From Rotaria socialis (Eukaryota; Rotifera; Eurotatoria; Philodinida; Philodinidae), in NCBI GenBank assembly GCA_905331475.1, contig CAJNYU010003365.1, forward strand, positions 62,001 to 126,000: a stretch of DNA of 64,000 nucleotides. Direction: 5' to 3'. Of the stretch, positions 1-11,201 are shown one piece after another. Below the pieces are notes generated by a model that saw only the letters and a list, made by a program, of their open reading frames with translations, had not been told where the DNA came from and ran no database searches. Each line of letters starts with the position of its first letter. Position 1 is the first letter of the stretch. The translations under genes were made by a program, and so were the position numbers.

Positions 1-413
1 ATGATTTACAAAATATGACATTATATGCATTACAAATAACTATGAATTGTGATGCCCAAGGATTGTATCAATACAATTATGTACGTGGAACTAAACATCC
101 ATCTCCACTAGGATTCATTAAATGTGAAATTCAAACAACAATATCAAAAATGACATCAAGCATCGTTACAAAGATAGCTGATAAAACTTCCAGTACTATT
201 ATTCTATCAACAGAATCAACAGAAAATATTCAAAACAAGCTCATAGTTTTAAGTTTAGTTGGAAGTGGAAGTTTTCTATTTTGTTGTATACTCGCTGGCT
301 GTTCCTATTTACTATTTAAACAACATAATCAAACAAATGACATACATTTTCAACGAAGAGCAAGTATAACATTTAGTGTAACCGATTCTATATCAACTGA
401 TAGAAGTATATAG
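1..413 (+). CDS. C-terminal part of a one-pass membrane protein (5' end outside window)
   Basis: The reading frame is open to the left edge, so the gene starts outside the window; the stop is at 411-413. What is visible is the end of an extracellular region with paired cysteines (ITMNCDAQG...), then a Thr/Ser-rich stalk. One hydrophobic segment follows (LIVLSLVGSGSFLFCCILAG), and then a short cytoplasmic tail rich in Ser/Thr. The architecture and the tail resemble the gene at 2387-3355, so the two may be tandem paralogues. I do not recognise the family and assign no function. Type I orientation is inferred from the neighbouring paralogue, which carries a signal peptide. Confidence 0.6.
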   Translation, partial: DLQNMTLYALQITMNCDAQGLYQYNYVRGTKHPSPLGFIKCEIQTTISKMTSSIVTKIADKTSSTIILSTESTENIQNKLIVLSLVGSGSFLFCCILAGCSYLLFKQHNQTNDIHFQRRASITFSVTDSISTDRSI

Positions 414-1189
414 TAAAACTTTTCATATTATTTCTTTTAATAAATATATAGATTATAGCTAATATGTCAAAGCAAGAAATAACGAGACGTCCATTGTGTT
501 GATATTCGCTCAATTGGTGACTTTAGGATTTTTCAGTTTCTTAAATTATTCGAACTAGACATGCGATAAAGTATGTGACTACTAGAGGTGGTGGCGCAGT
601 TTTGTTATAGGAATGGCTTGAAGTTACTCAACATTTTCTCTAACTAATAAACAATAAAAGAATATTTTCGCTGTCTGTATTCTCTTTACTCGATGAAGCG
701 AAAACATTTACTAAGCTTCAAATGAAACTATTCGATTATTAAAGGAGTCTAACTGATTTTCTGTTGGAAAGCAAATTAGAATCATTTTTCTCGGTAATAG
801 CAATATCAAATGATATCGTATACTTTCTGACAAAAAATATTAGATGAAAACACTACTGTTTACGGCAGGATCAATTTTATGGTGGGAATGGTGCAAACAT
901 TTTCTTAGTTAGGCATAATATTTTGAAAGTTTTATTTGACTTTATGCAGTATTACGAAGTATAATTATGATGCATTAAGATGTATAAAAGCAGAATTTTA
1001 ATGCACTAGATTACAAAAATACAACGATTAAAGATTTAATTTTTCTTTTTATTGGTCGATCATTTCACTACGGCAAATATTATTTACTATAAACGGAACT
1101 CAGACCAATCTCATACTACTATTCGTTTAATTATCATGAGTTTAGCATTTGTTTAAAGTCTGTACTATTCTCTGTATTATTCGATGAAC
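414..1189. other. Intergenic, AT-rich, no gene seen
   Basis: Non-coding sequence between the first membrane protein gene and the hAT-type element. I see no ORF with family similarity, no RNA gene and no clear repeat. Confidence 0.6.
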
Positions 1190-2182
1190 CAGAGCTCCGC
1201 GGGACAACCAAAAAGTTGCCCCGTTCCGTCCCATGTCCCGCACTCGGCTTGTCCCGTCCCGTTCTGTCATGTGTATGTAAGTTTTTTTTCCTCTATGCAC
1301 AGTTGGAGAAGTGCAGCTAGTTTGTATGTTTTTCATGTGAATAATTTATTTTAGTATCGATCTTTTTAAATATTACATCTACATCACAATAATTTGACAA
1401 AAAAAAAGAAAAATTTAACAAGAGCTACACTCTCGTTGAGTAACTCATCCGAGAAAAAGTATATCACCATTATGATTAATGATGGTGCGGAAACCAAAAC
1501 AAATTCCAGCCGTTAGATGTATGCTTGCCTGTATTATCTATAATAGTATATTGACTAGATTTCGTTTCGAGCATCAACTGAATTTGAGAACATGTGAGTT
1601 TATTAGAATCATCAAGAGAAAAGATCGATGAATTCAACAGAGATAAATTGAAATCACGAGTTGTACGAACTGGTGATACAATTTCAGGAGAAGACATCAG
1701 ATGATTTTATTGCGTATTTGTGAAAATAAAAAGTTCATTAGTATGATATTAATCAAACGAGAATTGAAATGTACAACCAAAAAAATAAAAAAATCATCTG
1801 AACTTTGGCCTTGTCTACACTAGAATAGAAAACTTATGCTGAATTAAGACACGTGGTTGGTTGAAAAGTTAATTCAGATTAACGCACTCTTCAAAGACGA
1901 ATTAAAGTTAATGCACCAATCGAGAAAGAACTCGATGGGCTAATTAGAATCATGGACGTGTCTCGATAAAGTCGCTATATATTATCGATAAATAGATAAA
2001 TTAAATAAGAGAAATTATAGAATATTAAGAATAGGAGCTGAAGTTAACTAAAGTTAGAATAATAGCAGAACAATGGGTGATAACGATACATGATAAAAAC
2101 TTCGCAGGAAGTTTTAGTAGATTGATTTGTCCCGTCCCGGGACGGGATTTGGCGGGATAGTCCCGCATCCCGCGGAGCTCTG
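1190..2182. mobile_element. Non-autonomous hAT-type DNA transposon (about 1 kb)
   Basis: The left end reads CAGAGCTCCGCGGGA and the right end is its inverted copy (TCCCGCGGAGCTCTG). Inside both ends are GC-rich arrays of GGGAC/GTCCC words that stand out from the AT-rich surroundings. The flanking octamers are cgatgaac (1182-1189) and caatgaac (2183-2190), which match at 7 of 8 bases. CAGAG ends plus an 8-bp target duplication are the signature of the hAT superfamily. The interior has no full transposase. A 73-codon minus-strand ORF (1697-1476) ending in an SNGWNLFWFP-like stretch could be a remnant of a hAT N-terminal finger, but this is weak. Confidence 0.8.
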
Positions 2183-2386
2183 CAATGAACTATCGTTGTA
2201 TAAAAATAATTCGCTTATTAGAAGAGATGGCAATCTTGAAAATAATATTATTTCGAACTTTCCTAGAGGAATTCATCATTCACTGTGCTATTAATATAGC
2301 CGATAATATTTCCTTTTAATTGTATTAGCATGAAGAACAAATGAAATTTAAAAATCGCGCTGCATATTTTTTAGGATTAGATTTTG

Positions 2387-3355
2387 ATGAAATTTTTTCT
2401 GTTTCTACTTCATTTTTCATATATTCATTGTGATTGTCTCGAATTTACTAATAATCAAAGCACAAACGAATGCTTTATTCAACCAAATCTTCATCTTGAT
2501 TTAGATATTCATCATTATTATACAGAATGTTTACAATGTACAATTCAAACATTAATACAAAATGAACAGATTAAATTTGAAGAAAATAATCAATGCTTAA
2601 CAATTGAACTTCAATGTATTCAATTGATGTTTGATAATGAAAAAATATTTGAAGATTTTTTTCAATTTCATCAACATTTTATCTACGATTTATTTAATAA
2701 AGATAATGGTACCACTCAAAATACTCTACATGTTACAATAAAAGAAAATACGATTGAAGAAATTGATTGTGAATACATTGAAAATATATTTCAAGTAAAA
2801 TATCAAGCGTATCGTGCACTATTTTTCGAATTACATATTCAAAATCAAACTATTAAAATAAATTCAAATCTTCTTAATATAACTCGTTTCTCTATTAAAA
2901 TAATTCTTATGTGTGGAAATAAAACAAAACCAATTCAAACTATCTATACTATTCATAATCATAAAATAACCTTAGAAAGCGAACAAGAATCATGCTCATC
3001 AATTTTTATTCCATCAGCAATGTCGGTGGCTTCTACAATAGTTAGTGAATCATCTTCCAATGAAGTTTTATCTATATTACATGAAAAATTAAAACATATC
3101 ATTCGAATAATTACTCTATTAATCAGTTGTTTATTATGTATATTACTTTCTTTGATATTTTATTGTTTTAAGCGTCGAAAACATTGCTATACTACATCGT
3201 CGGCAATGACGATAAGCAGTAATGCACTTTCAACTAGTAACGATATCAGTACAGAAACACCATTATCAGTAAATGACACACCTAAATTGAATTCTAAATT
3301 AGAACGATCATTCAGTCGAATGCGTGCTACACAATTATTTGAAGATGATATTTGA
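2387..3355 (+). CDS. Type I membrane protein with signal peptide, lineage-specific, unknown function
   Basis: A single-exon ORF of 322 residues. The start is the ATG at 2387, because it opens directly into a signal peptide (MKFFLFLLHFSYIHCD); the frame upstream of it offers only a TTG. The ectodomain (about 17-225) holds roughly ten cysteines and several N-glycosylation sequons. It has no domain I can name. A Ser-rich stalk precedes one membrane helix (about residues 243-267, LISCLLCILLSLIFYCF) and a KRRK stop-transfer motif. The roughly 55-residue cytoplasmic tail is Ser/Thr-rich and ends in an acidic EDDI. The neighbour at 1-413 has the same order of parts. A receptor or adhesion role is only a guess. 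Confidence 0.7.
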   Translation: MKFFLFLLHFSYIHCDCLEFTNNQSTNECFIQPNLHLDLDIHHYYTECLQCTIQTLIQNEQIKFEENNQCLTIELQCIQLMFDNEKIFEDFFQFHQHFIYDLFNKDNGTTQNTLHVTIKENTIEEIDCEYIENIFQVKYQAYRALFFELHIQNQTIKINSNLLNITRFSIKIILMCGNKTKPIQTIYTIHNHKITLESEQESCSSIFIPSAMSVASTIVSESSSNEVLSILHEKLKHIIRIITLLISCLLCILLSLIFYCFKRRKHCYTTSSAMTISSNALSTSNDISTETPLSVNDTPKLNSKLERSFSRMRATQLFEDDI

Positions 3356-4088
3356 ATTACGTATTAAAATATCTACTTTTTGGAAAGATGTATTGTCATA
3401 CAATTTCTTATTATTTTGATTTATCTTTCGGATTTCATATTTTATTTGATAAACATGATACCTATCACAGGTTTCTCCTAAAAAGAATTCTTTTAGCATA
3501 AAAAAAATATATGTTGTTTGAAGAAGGTAAAACTTTGAGTGAAAACAAGAAATCTATCTGATCATAAACTTCATTGGTGATCGCAAGAATATACATTTAG
3601 TGAGTAAATAAAATAACATGGAACAAAAACTGTATGCTCGTTTGTGTCGATAAAGATTTTTAAAAATATCAATTACAAGTCTTTTTCAACTTGTGTCGAA
3701 ATTCATCTAAGAAGACGTTAGGTTTTGTATAGGATAAAGAGGATTAGCTCTTTTTTGTTGTATGTAATTTGAATAACTAATAAGTTCAAAGCCAGATCAC
3801 TATTTTACCTTTCTGTGTAATTATTGAAAAGAATAACAACGTTATGTTTTTTTTATTATTATTTTCATGATTAAGCATTGAAATGCCATGAAAATCTAAT
3901 TGAGGAAAAGAAGAAAATGAAAAGAGTAAGCGAAGAATGTATTCATCATTTATAAATATATATTTATATTTATATTTCAATGTTCACGATAGATAAATTA
4001 AAAAGAAAATTGAACGAAAGAACGATAGTATGCATGAAATGAATGTAATTGATTATATATATGTACAAAGTTCGATTTATATGTTCAT
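3356..4088. other. Convergent intergenic region
   Basis: Lies between the 3' ends of the membrane protein gene (plus) and the SKICH receptor gene (minus). It is AT-rich, holds AATAAA-like words suited to 3' ends, and has no coding signal I can support. Confidence 0.5.
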
Positions 4089-6706
4089 CTAAGCAAAATG
4101 ATTTTCAATATGTTCTTTTTTGTTGTCGAGTGTTAAATGTTCTGGAAATTCCCAATAGCACATTGGACATTCTCGTATTTCTTCGTTAGTATTTTTATTT
4201 TGTATCATTGTTATGATCGTATTTTTGTCATCTTCTCGAACAATTCTTTGTTGATCTTGTTGCTGTAGTTCATGTGAATTACGAAGAAGTGTAACCAATA
4301 CTTCTTCATTGAGACCGGTTTCATTGGATAATGTCGGTGAATTTGGTTTTAGTGATTGCAGGCTTTGTCGATTTGTTTTGTCAATCATATGTTCGAGTGC
4401 TTTGTATTTACGATAAAGAGTTTTATATGCATTGGCACCGGCTAATATTCGTTCGGTCAAATTTTCTCTTTTACGTTTTAATTCCTCCTAAAGAAAATAG
4501 TAAATAATTAATTGATCAGCGTTGAATATCATCAGGATTAACAAAAGAGAAAAAGACGAATTGATTTTTTCCTATATCTCAGTGGTTTACTTGAATGTTT
4601 TTCAAAAAGTTAGTTAATCGATTTTTAAAGAAACGATATTAGGATTTTCATGAAATAAGTTTGATTAGCAAAGAGTAAATATCTTTATAGTTATATATTC
4701 ATACATAAAATGAACTTCTTTTCTTGGATTCTCTCAAATAAAACTGATGATAAGTATTCTGTTCTGTTCGATGTGATATATTTACTTACAACGAATTCTT
4801 TATAGACTGCGCATTGTTTTTTAACTTCGATTTCACTTTTTTGATGTTTTACACAACGTTTTTCAATTTCATTGAAAGAATTTTTTAAAGTCATCAAATC
4901 ATTCTGATTGCCTTTGAATTGTTCGAATTCTTTCCCAAGTCTTTCCAATTCATTTTGTTTCTAAATACCAAATAATTAGTCTTTTTGTTTTACAAAAAAA
5001 AAGAATCAACAAAAGTTTCTGTCGTTACTTGTTCAATGTCTAATCGATGTTTTTCATTTAAATCATCCATTTGTTGTTGTAATTCGTTTGTTAATTGTTT
5101 ATCTTGTTTAGCCATGGTTAATAAGAATGTATTATCGGCTTTGACTGTATTTAATTCTTCTTTCAATAAATTATTTACACTTTCTAAAGCATGTATTTGA
5201 TTGACTTGTTGTGATGCTTGTTTTGCATATGCATCGATTTGTCCTTGCATTGATATTTGATATTTTTCTGTTGTTAAGCGTAAATCTCGTAATTGTTGTT
5301 CTAATTGACATTGATATTGATTTGCTGCTTTTAATAATTCATCCGAGTCGGATAAGTGTTTTTTCAAATCATTGATTTCAATTGCTTGTTTTTCATTTAA
5401 TTCCGTTGCTGATGAAAAATGTGAACTCAATTGACTTCTTTCATCGGACAATTTTATATTAAAATCTTCAAGTGCACGAGAACGTTCAGCAAATTGTTTT
5501 GCTTCTGTTTGATATTGAGTACATAAAGAACGACAAGCATCGTATTCTCTACGTAGTTTAGTTTCTGAACGTTGACGTGATGATAATTCTTCGATAGTCG
5601 CCTTATGACTTAAAGCAAGTGTCTAAAAATAATAAAACATATTAAATCTTCTGTAGTAAAATTTTTCATCGCAACCGGATTTTTAGGAATTATTCAGTTT
5701 GAATAAGATTCATGTCGTTATTTTCCCTCTTACACTGCGTCTTCAGTCATCACTTCAAGAAATGAAATTAGTCTACGTACGTCGAAAAATGATCCGCAAA
5801 TCTGTCTGTTAGCATAAAGAATAAAAATTCTACAATTCTAACTAATAATTTCACTTCAGAATCATTTTCTACGAAAGGTTTGCCCTTGAAAAAGTTGCAC
5901 TTGCTCTGCTGATTACTCATCGAAACACCTATTTGAGTAAATATTTACTTACTTGCATATCATTTTTAACTTTATTAATATATTCGTTAGATTTTAAATC
6001 TAATAAATCAAGTTTGAATTTACATTCATCTTTTTGTTGTTCTAAACGTCGATTCATTTCGAATAATTGACGATTTTCTTGACGTAATTTTTCTTCAACT
6101 AACATTCCTTTTGTATGAATAACAACAAGATCATCATTATCATGATCAGCTAATGCAATAAGACCATCACTATTTGTTGACATCGGTTTTCTTTCCAATG
6201 ATGCTTCTATTAGTGAACTTGATAATAAATCAATATCATCGATTGAACAATTTAATTGAAATGGAATTGATGAACCAAGACATTTTCGTTTATCAACGAT
6301 ATAAGAAAATTGATAAAATTCATCGTCAGTGACAGGTAATGATGATGATGAAAATGTTGCTGTGCCACGACAAGTCGACTCTGATGTTGTTAATAAATTT
6401 AATTGAACTGGTGCATATGCTAAACATTCTTGAATATTGGTTGAACCAACCTTAAATTGAAAAACAACAATAATAATAATAAGAGGCATCGTTCAATGCG
6501 AACAAAAACCATACACGCAATAAACCTATTTGATCACTTGAATCGACCTTCATATCATGTGAAATTGTAAAACAAGCTGTAACATCTTCACCTTTAACAT
6601 AATGATCAGCAACACCCTCGAATACAACTTGATCATGCTGATGTCGCTCTTGATTGCCATCAACTGTCACAAATAAATCGGAACTTTTCATTTGATGAAT
6701 ATTCAT
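4089..6706 (-). CDS. TAX1BP1/CALCOCO-like selective autophagy receptor (SKICH, coiled coil, UBZ finger)
   Basis: Five exons, all phase 0: 6706-6515, 6450-5953, 5622-5029, 4960-4790 and 4487-4089, giving 617 residues. A SKICH domain spans about 26-130: VVFEGVADHYVKGEDV, then GLLRVG across the first intron, then EFYQFSYIVDKR and SSIPFQ, as in TAX1BP1, NDP52 and CALCOCO1. At about 170-178 the sequence DDLVVIHTK matches the non-canonical LC3-interacting LVV motif found at the same place in NDP52/TAX1BP1. Residues 180-580 are Glu/Gln/Lys-rich coiled coil. The C-terminus is a C2H2 ubiquitin-binding (UBZ-type) finger, C592-P-M-C595 ... H611-I-E-N-H615. Family members link ubiquitinated cargo to Atg8/LC3 proteins, and I infer that role here. 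Intron borders are GT-AG; introns are 64, 330, 68 and 302 bp. It is divergent from calcineurin B. Confidence 0.88.
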
Positions 6707-7214
6707 TTCCGACTTTATTGCTTTAAAACTAAAACAAAACCTAGATCTAAAAATAAATCAATGCATGACATGTTGATGTAAGAAAACAATGATTGCTCTT
6801 ATAACGTGCAGCAAATCCAACGACTAACTAAATAAGTCGCAAGAAATGTAACTGCGTAATAAATGTCGATAATATCTATTATGATGTGGTATTCTCTTAC
6901 CCGACATAGATTGTTCGAATGAGATTTTACTGATTTATTGGTAAACTCAAAATGCTAAATATGAAAACGAACCATATGACTTATTATTATTTTTAATTAC
7001 GAAAGAATTTTTCATATATTGTTTTAACATATGCGACCTCTATTCACAGATAGATCTCATCATGACTGAGGCTCTTACGTAAAACTATAAAATGGCAAAA
7101 AATAATAGAAAATAGCGAAGCGAGAAATATATTTTAGATTATTGATTTATCCGAAAAAAGTATTTCTTCTTTCTTTCTTTTTTACTGATATAATAGACGA
7201 ATTCAAACGGAAAC
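6707..7214. promoter_or_regulatory. Shared divergent promoter region
   Basis: About 0.5 kb separates the start codons of the minus-strand SKICH receptor and the plus-strand calcineurin B gene, so both promoters and 5' UTRs must lie here unless further upstream exons exist. The sequence is AT-rich with a pyrimidine run near 7166-7187. No individual element can be named with confidence. Confidence 0.45.
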
Positions 7215-8740
7215 ATGGTATGAACAAAAATGAACATTGATAACTGATTGATTTAAAAAACAAATTCTTTTTTATTTGTTCAGGGGAACATGACATCCAT
7301 TCCTGTTGAGCTATGTGCTACATGTAACATAATTATCTTTTACTTTTCATTTATTTTATGAGGAATTCGTGCATATTTTATTTTCTAGTTGATGCGGATG
7401 AAATACGACGATTAGGTAAACGTTTCAAAAAATTAGATATTGACGGCAGTGGTTCCTTGAGTGTACAAGAATTTATGTCAATACCTGAATTACAACAAAA
7501 TCCACTTGTACAACGTGTTATTGATATTTTCGATACTGATGGAAATGGTGAAATTGATTTTAAAGGTAGCCGTGCAGTTAAAAATTATTTAAAAACAAGA
7601 ATAAATAAGTTTTGATTCTTTAGAATTTATTGGTGGAATTTCACAATTCAGTGTTAAAGGAGATAAGGAATCAAAATTAAGATGTATGTATTACATGTAT
7701 AGAATAACATCATATTTAATGATGTGACTTAAATTATAGTTGCGTTCAAAATCTATGACATGGATAAAGATGGATTTATATCAAATGGTATGTGAATCGA
7801 AAGAACTGCTCATGATTATAATATAATCATGATCATAATCGAGAATAATGATCATTAATCTCATGTGTTTACAATTTTTGTTTTTTCATTTTGGAAAATA
7901 TTATTCCTTTGTAGTCCTGTGTTTTAACATATAAAACGTTGAAATAATGTTCATATCAATATTAATTTGGTTGAGCGGTAAGAGAGTATTTTGACAAGGC
8001 GATGGTTCGATTCTAACCACTAGCAAGCATAATCACTGTAGCTCTTAATTCGAACTTGTCTGATTTCTAGTGCAGACTCGTTTTGCAATATGAGCTAAAA
8101 CTAATATTGTGTTTCTATCAAACAGATAAATTCTTTTCAATTATGAAATTATCTGAAGTTAAACATGAACATAACTTTGTTTTATTTGTTTATAGGTGAA
8201 TTATTTCAAGTATTGAAAATGATGGTTGGCTCAAATTTGAAAGATTCACAATTACAACAAATTGTTGATAAAGTAATATGAAAAGTTTCAAAAAATTTTT
8301 TGAATATTTAATATTTTATTCCAATAGACTATTATCAATGCCGATAAAGATGGTGATGGAAAAATAAGTTTTGATGAATTTTGTGCCGTAAGTTTTCCAT
8401 CGGAATAATTGATTTGTTCTTCGTGAAATTCGGATTCTTTTCTTCTTCACCTCATAAATCTTTCTTTCCTTATCCTACTTCTAGTTTATCCCTACGTATG
8501 AGCTCAATATAAGTCTGCCGAGTAATATCAAAATCTAGGTTTTTACAAAGGGTAATTTTATATCTTGTCTGTGACTTGGCTATGTATGTCGTAATAGTTG
8601 TTTTTGTGAATATGTATTATTGATAGGCATCATAGAAAATGTTCCAATGAAAAATAAAATAATCTTTCTGTTTTCTTTTTTAGTGTGTTGGCGATACATT
8701 AATTGACGATATTCAAAAGAAAATGACAGTAGCCGTGTAA
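7215..8740 (+). CDS. PPP3R1: Calcineurin subunit B (Ca2+-binding regulatory subunit)
   Basis: Eight exons: 7215-7217, 7284-7323, 7389-7565, 7624-7683, 7740-7787, 8196-8272, 8328-8387 and 8684-8740, giving 173 residues (about 170 in vertebrates). Exon 1 holds only the ATG. Splicing gives MGN at the N-terminus, so the family's myristoylated Gly2 is kept. Four EF-hands are complete: [36 protein letters not shown] and [12 protein letters not shown]. Signature stretches include [11 protein letters not shown] and [16 protein letters not shown]; the end is KKMTVAV. The protein would bind the catalytic subunit calcineurin A and confer Ca2+ dependence on this phosphatase. All borders are GT-AG and all phases agree. 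Intron 5 (7788-8195) carries a tRNA-like repeat. Confidence 0.96.
7971..8014 (+). repeat. tRNA-like A box/B box in intron 5 of calcineurin B (possible SINE head)
   Basis: TTGAGCGGTAAGAG (7971-7984) resembles a pol III A box and GGTTCGATTCT (8004-8014) a B box, 33 bp apart start to start. No stable acceptor or T stem forms, so this is not a working tRNA. It is more likely a tRNA-derived SINE head or a decayed tRNA. Confidence 0.4.
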
Positions 8741-10199
8741 TAAAGGCAGCAAAACTATTTTCCTTCTTTTTTATTGCATACCTGAACAGACACATGCAAA
8801 CATCATGCTCATTGCACACTCATAAATATTTGTTTGTTTGTTTTTCGCTTGAATTCCTAAATGTATACACTTATATGTTTCATACTGATATTCTTCAATG
8901 GATTTTCTTGTGCTATAAATTTTCACAATGGTGTTCGTTGAAACTTTTTGTGTATTTTTCTTTGCTGCGTCTATTTATATGCATACAACAAGTTCAGGAC
9001 AGACAACAGTGAGACGAATTTCTTTTAGTATTATTTTCTTTTGTTGTGTATTGTGATGTGTTCTAGTTTTTAGTACAGCTGAATCTTGCGTATTGTATTT
9101 TCTTTTATGAATATTCATTGTATTATTTAATTAACACCGTGAGAAAGAGCAGAAATATTTTGCTTTTGTTACTGTCAAAAATAAAAATCATATCAGAATA
9201 AGAATCAAGAGAGCAACATAAAAGTAATGTCATGAATTGGTTGATGAGAAAAATGATTAAATCATGATTCAATGCATTTTGTAAACAATGGCTTGCCTAT
9301 TTATTGGTGAACGTCCACATGAAATATATGCTATCCTCAGCCTATATTTTATGGATGTTTTATTATTAATTTTAAAACTTTATGAAGCAAAATTGTGGTC
9401 GCTAGTAATATGTATGTAAAATCTTGCAAAAAAGGAGTACAATGTAGTCGAGTTTTCTACTAAAATCAAAGTTTTCAATTGCTACGATTAACTTGAATAA
9501 GGACGTAAATGAAGTTGAACGTTAAAAGCGGGTTATTAAAAAGAAAACAATATAACTGTGATCTAATAAACATAATAGATCGTTAATAAGTTGAATTTTA
9601 TATGCTGTACATATTGAGTTCACACGTAGATGTTTATTTTTCTGTTGGATGAAGAAAAATCAATCGTAAAATTGATAGATGAACGCTAAGTTATTTCATT
9701 TTCACAAGTGATTCATGATAATGAATTACAAAATAAGTTTTCCAGATTCTGCTATGATCATATCTTTTTGACAATATCTGAAACAAGAAATGATCCTCGA
9801 TTTATCCTAAAATATATTGAGCTCATTGACTATTAACGTGTGAGCATACGTGCTATTTCAATGATCTTTTTTAAACTTCTAAGAAATTTCGATTCTGTTA
9901 TTCAAATCTGGAAATCAATAATTACTTCTAGTACAAAGTTTATTAACTGCATTAAAATTATTAATCAACTGCATAATCGCAAAGAATTTTCACCAAAAAA
10001 CTATTATTTATGACTCATTTGTTAAATGATCACTTGTTTTTTTTCTTCACATGGAGATACACAACACGTAAGTGCACATGCTTCTGTAAGTAAAAATAAA
10101 AAACCCATTGGCATGTCATTACATTGTGAAATAACGTAGAGAAAGGTTTTTTCTTCTTTCTTCCGCATTTTTACGTCCTTTTTTTGTTTGTTCGAAGAC
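8741..10199. other. Intergenic between calcineurin B and F-box gene
   Basis: Contains the calcineurin B 3' UTR and the F-box 5' region, with a pyrimidine-rich run just before the F-box start. No other gene, RNA or repeat recognised. Confidence 0.5.
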
Positions 10200-11201
10200 A
10201 TGAGTGACTACAACATCCAACAACGTTCGACATTGGAAATGTTTCCTGATGAACTTTTCTTTGAGCTTTTTGAATATATTCCTTTAAATGATTTATATCG
10301 AGCATTTTTCGGACTTAATACACGAATTGATATTATTCTAAAAAATTTATCAAATCTTTTTGCTGAATGGACAACTAATTCCGATGATCGAATAATAAAT
10401 ATATTTTCCTCGTGTATAAGTCGACTTGTGATTTGGCGTGGTGGACACTTAAATTTATATCGTTTCAATAAACTTCGTTCATTAAAGTTAGCCTTACCAA
10501 CCATTCAACAATGTAATGAAATTCAATCATCATCCACGCTTGAACATTTGCACATCGAATCGTCAGCAATTTCACATACAATAACTGAACAATTATCGTT
10601 TCTATTTTTAACTGATGCATTTCCACGTCTTCGTACTTGTCGAATTGATGAAATTCAATTCGATCAAAATATTTTTCAATCAAAACCGACACTTCTTTCA
10701 TTAATGACTCGTACGCAGCATCCAACAAAATTACTTTCTTTATGTCCTATGTTAGTGCATTTACGATTAAATTTAAAAAATAATATCAATGAATTTCTTC
10801 CATTAGATATTCATTCAAGTCTTCGTTATCTTCAACTTGGTATATATTCAACTGAAATAAATCTTTCTTCTGTCGAATCGATTTTTTCAGTAACACCCAA
10901 TCTAACTCGATTTACTCTTGATGGTCCTTGTATTACACCGCCACAAAATAAATTAGATATTTTCTCATTAGCATCAGTATTTACTCGTCGCTTATCAAAA
11001 TTACGTTTTGTTTATATTAGTCTTCCGTTAAGTGAGAGTCAATCAGATCCAAAAGAATTTGAAAATGAAAAAGAATTACTAAAAAAACTTCATCCACTTT
11101 TCAACGATATCGTATTTCGTCCACGATCATATTATGCACCTGGTCGATTAATCATTTCATCAATAATTGATAGTAAAACAGTCAAATCTCATATAAACTG
11201 A
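10200..11201 (+). CDS. F-box protein with LRR-like C-terminal region
   Basis: A single-exon ORF of 333 residues. The ATG at 10200 is chosen because it sits just before the F-box; the frame extends four codons further only to a TTG. The F-box lies at about residues 12-52 (MFPDELFFELFEYIPLNDLY, then RAFFGLN), the helical region that binds Skp1 in SCF ubiquitin ligases. The rest (about 75-320) has irregular leucine-rich strands such as LRSLKLALP, LEHLHIESS, LVHLRLNL and LRYLQLGIYS. These suggest a divergent solenoid for substrate binding. This type is a large lineage-expanded family in bdelloids. The substrate is unknown. A related, broken copy lies 1.2 kb downstream. Confidence 0.8.
   Translation: MSDYNIQQRSTLEMFPDELFFELFEYIPLNDLYRAFFGLNTRIDIILKNLSNLFAEWTTNSDDRIINIFSSCISRLVIWRGGHLNLYRFNKLRSLKLALPTIQQCNEIQSSSTLEHLHIESSAISHTITEQLSFLFLTDAFPRLRTCRIDEIQFDQNIFQSKPTLLSLMTRTQHPTKLLSLCPMLVHLRLNLKNNINEFLPLDIHSSLRYLQLGIYSTEINLSSVESIFSVTPNLTRFTLDGPCITPPQNKLDIFSLASVFTRRLSKLRFVYISLPLSESQSDPKEFENEKELLKKLHPLFNDIVFRPRSYYAPGRLIISSIIDSKTVKSHIN

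Noticed and set aside
1476..1697. Minus ORF in the hAT element as a transposase
   Set aside because: Too short and without a complete finger or catalytic motif; at most a remnant, so not called as a CDS.
10208..10728. Minus-strand ORFs opposite the F-box gene
   Set aside because: They are shadows of the F-box coding frame.
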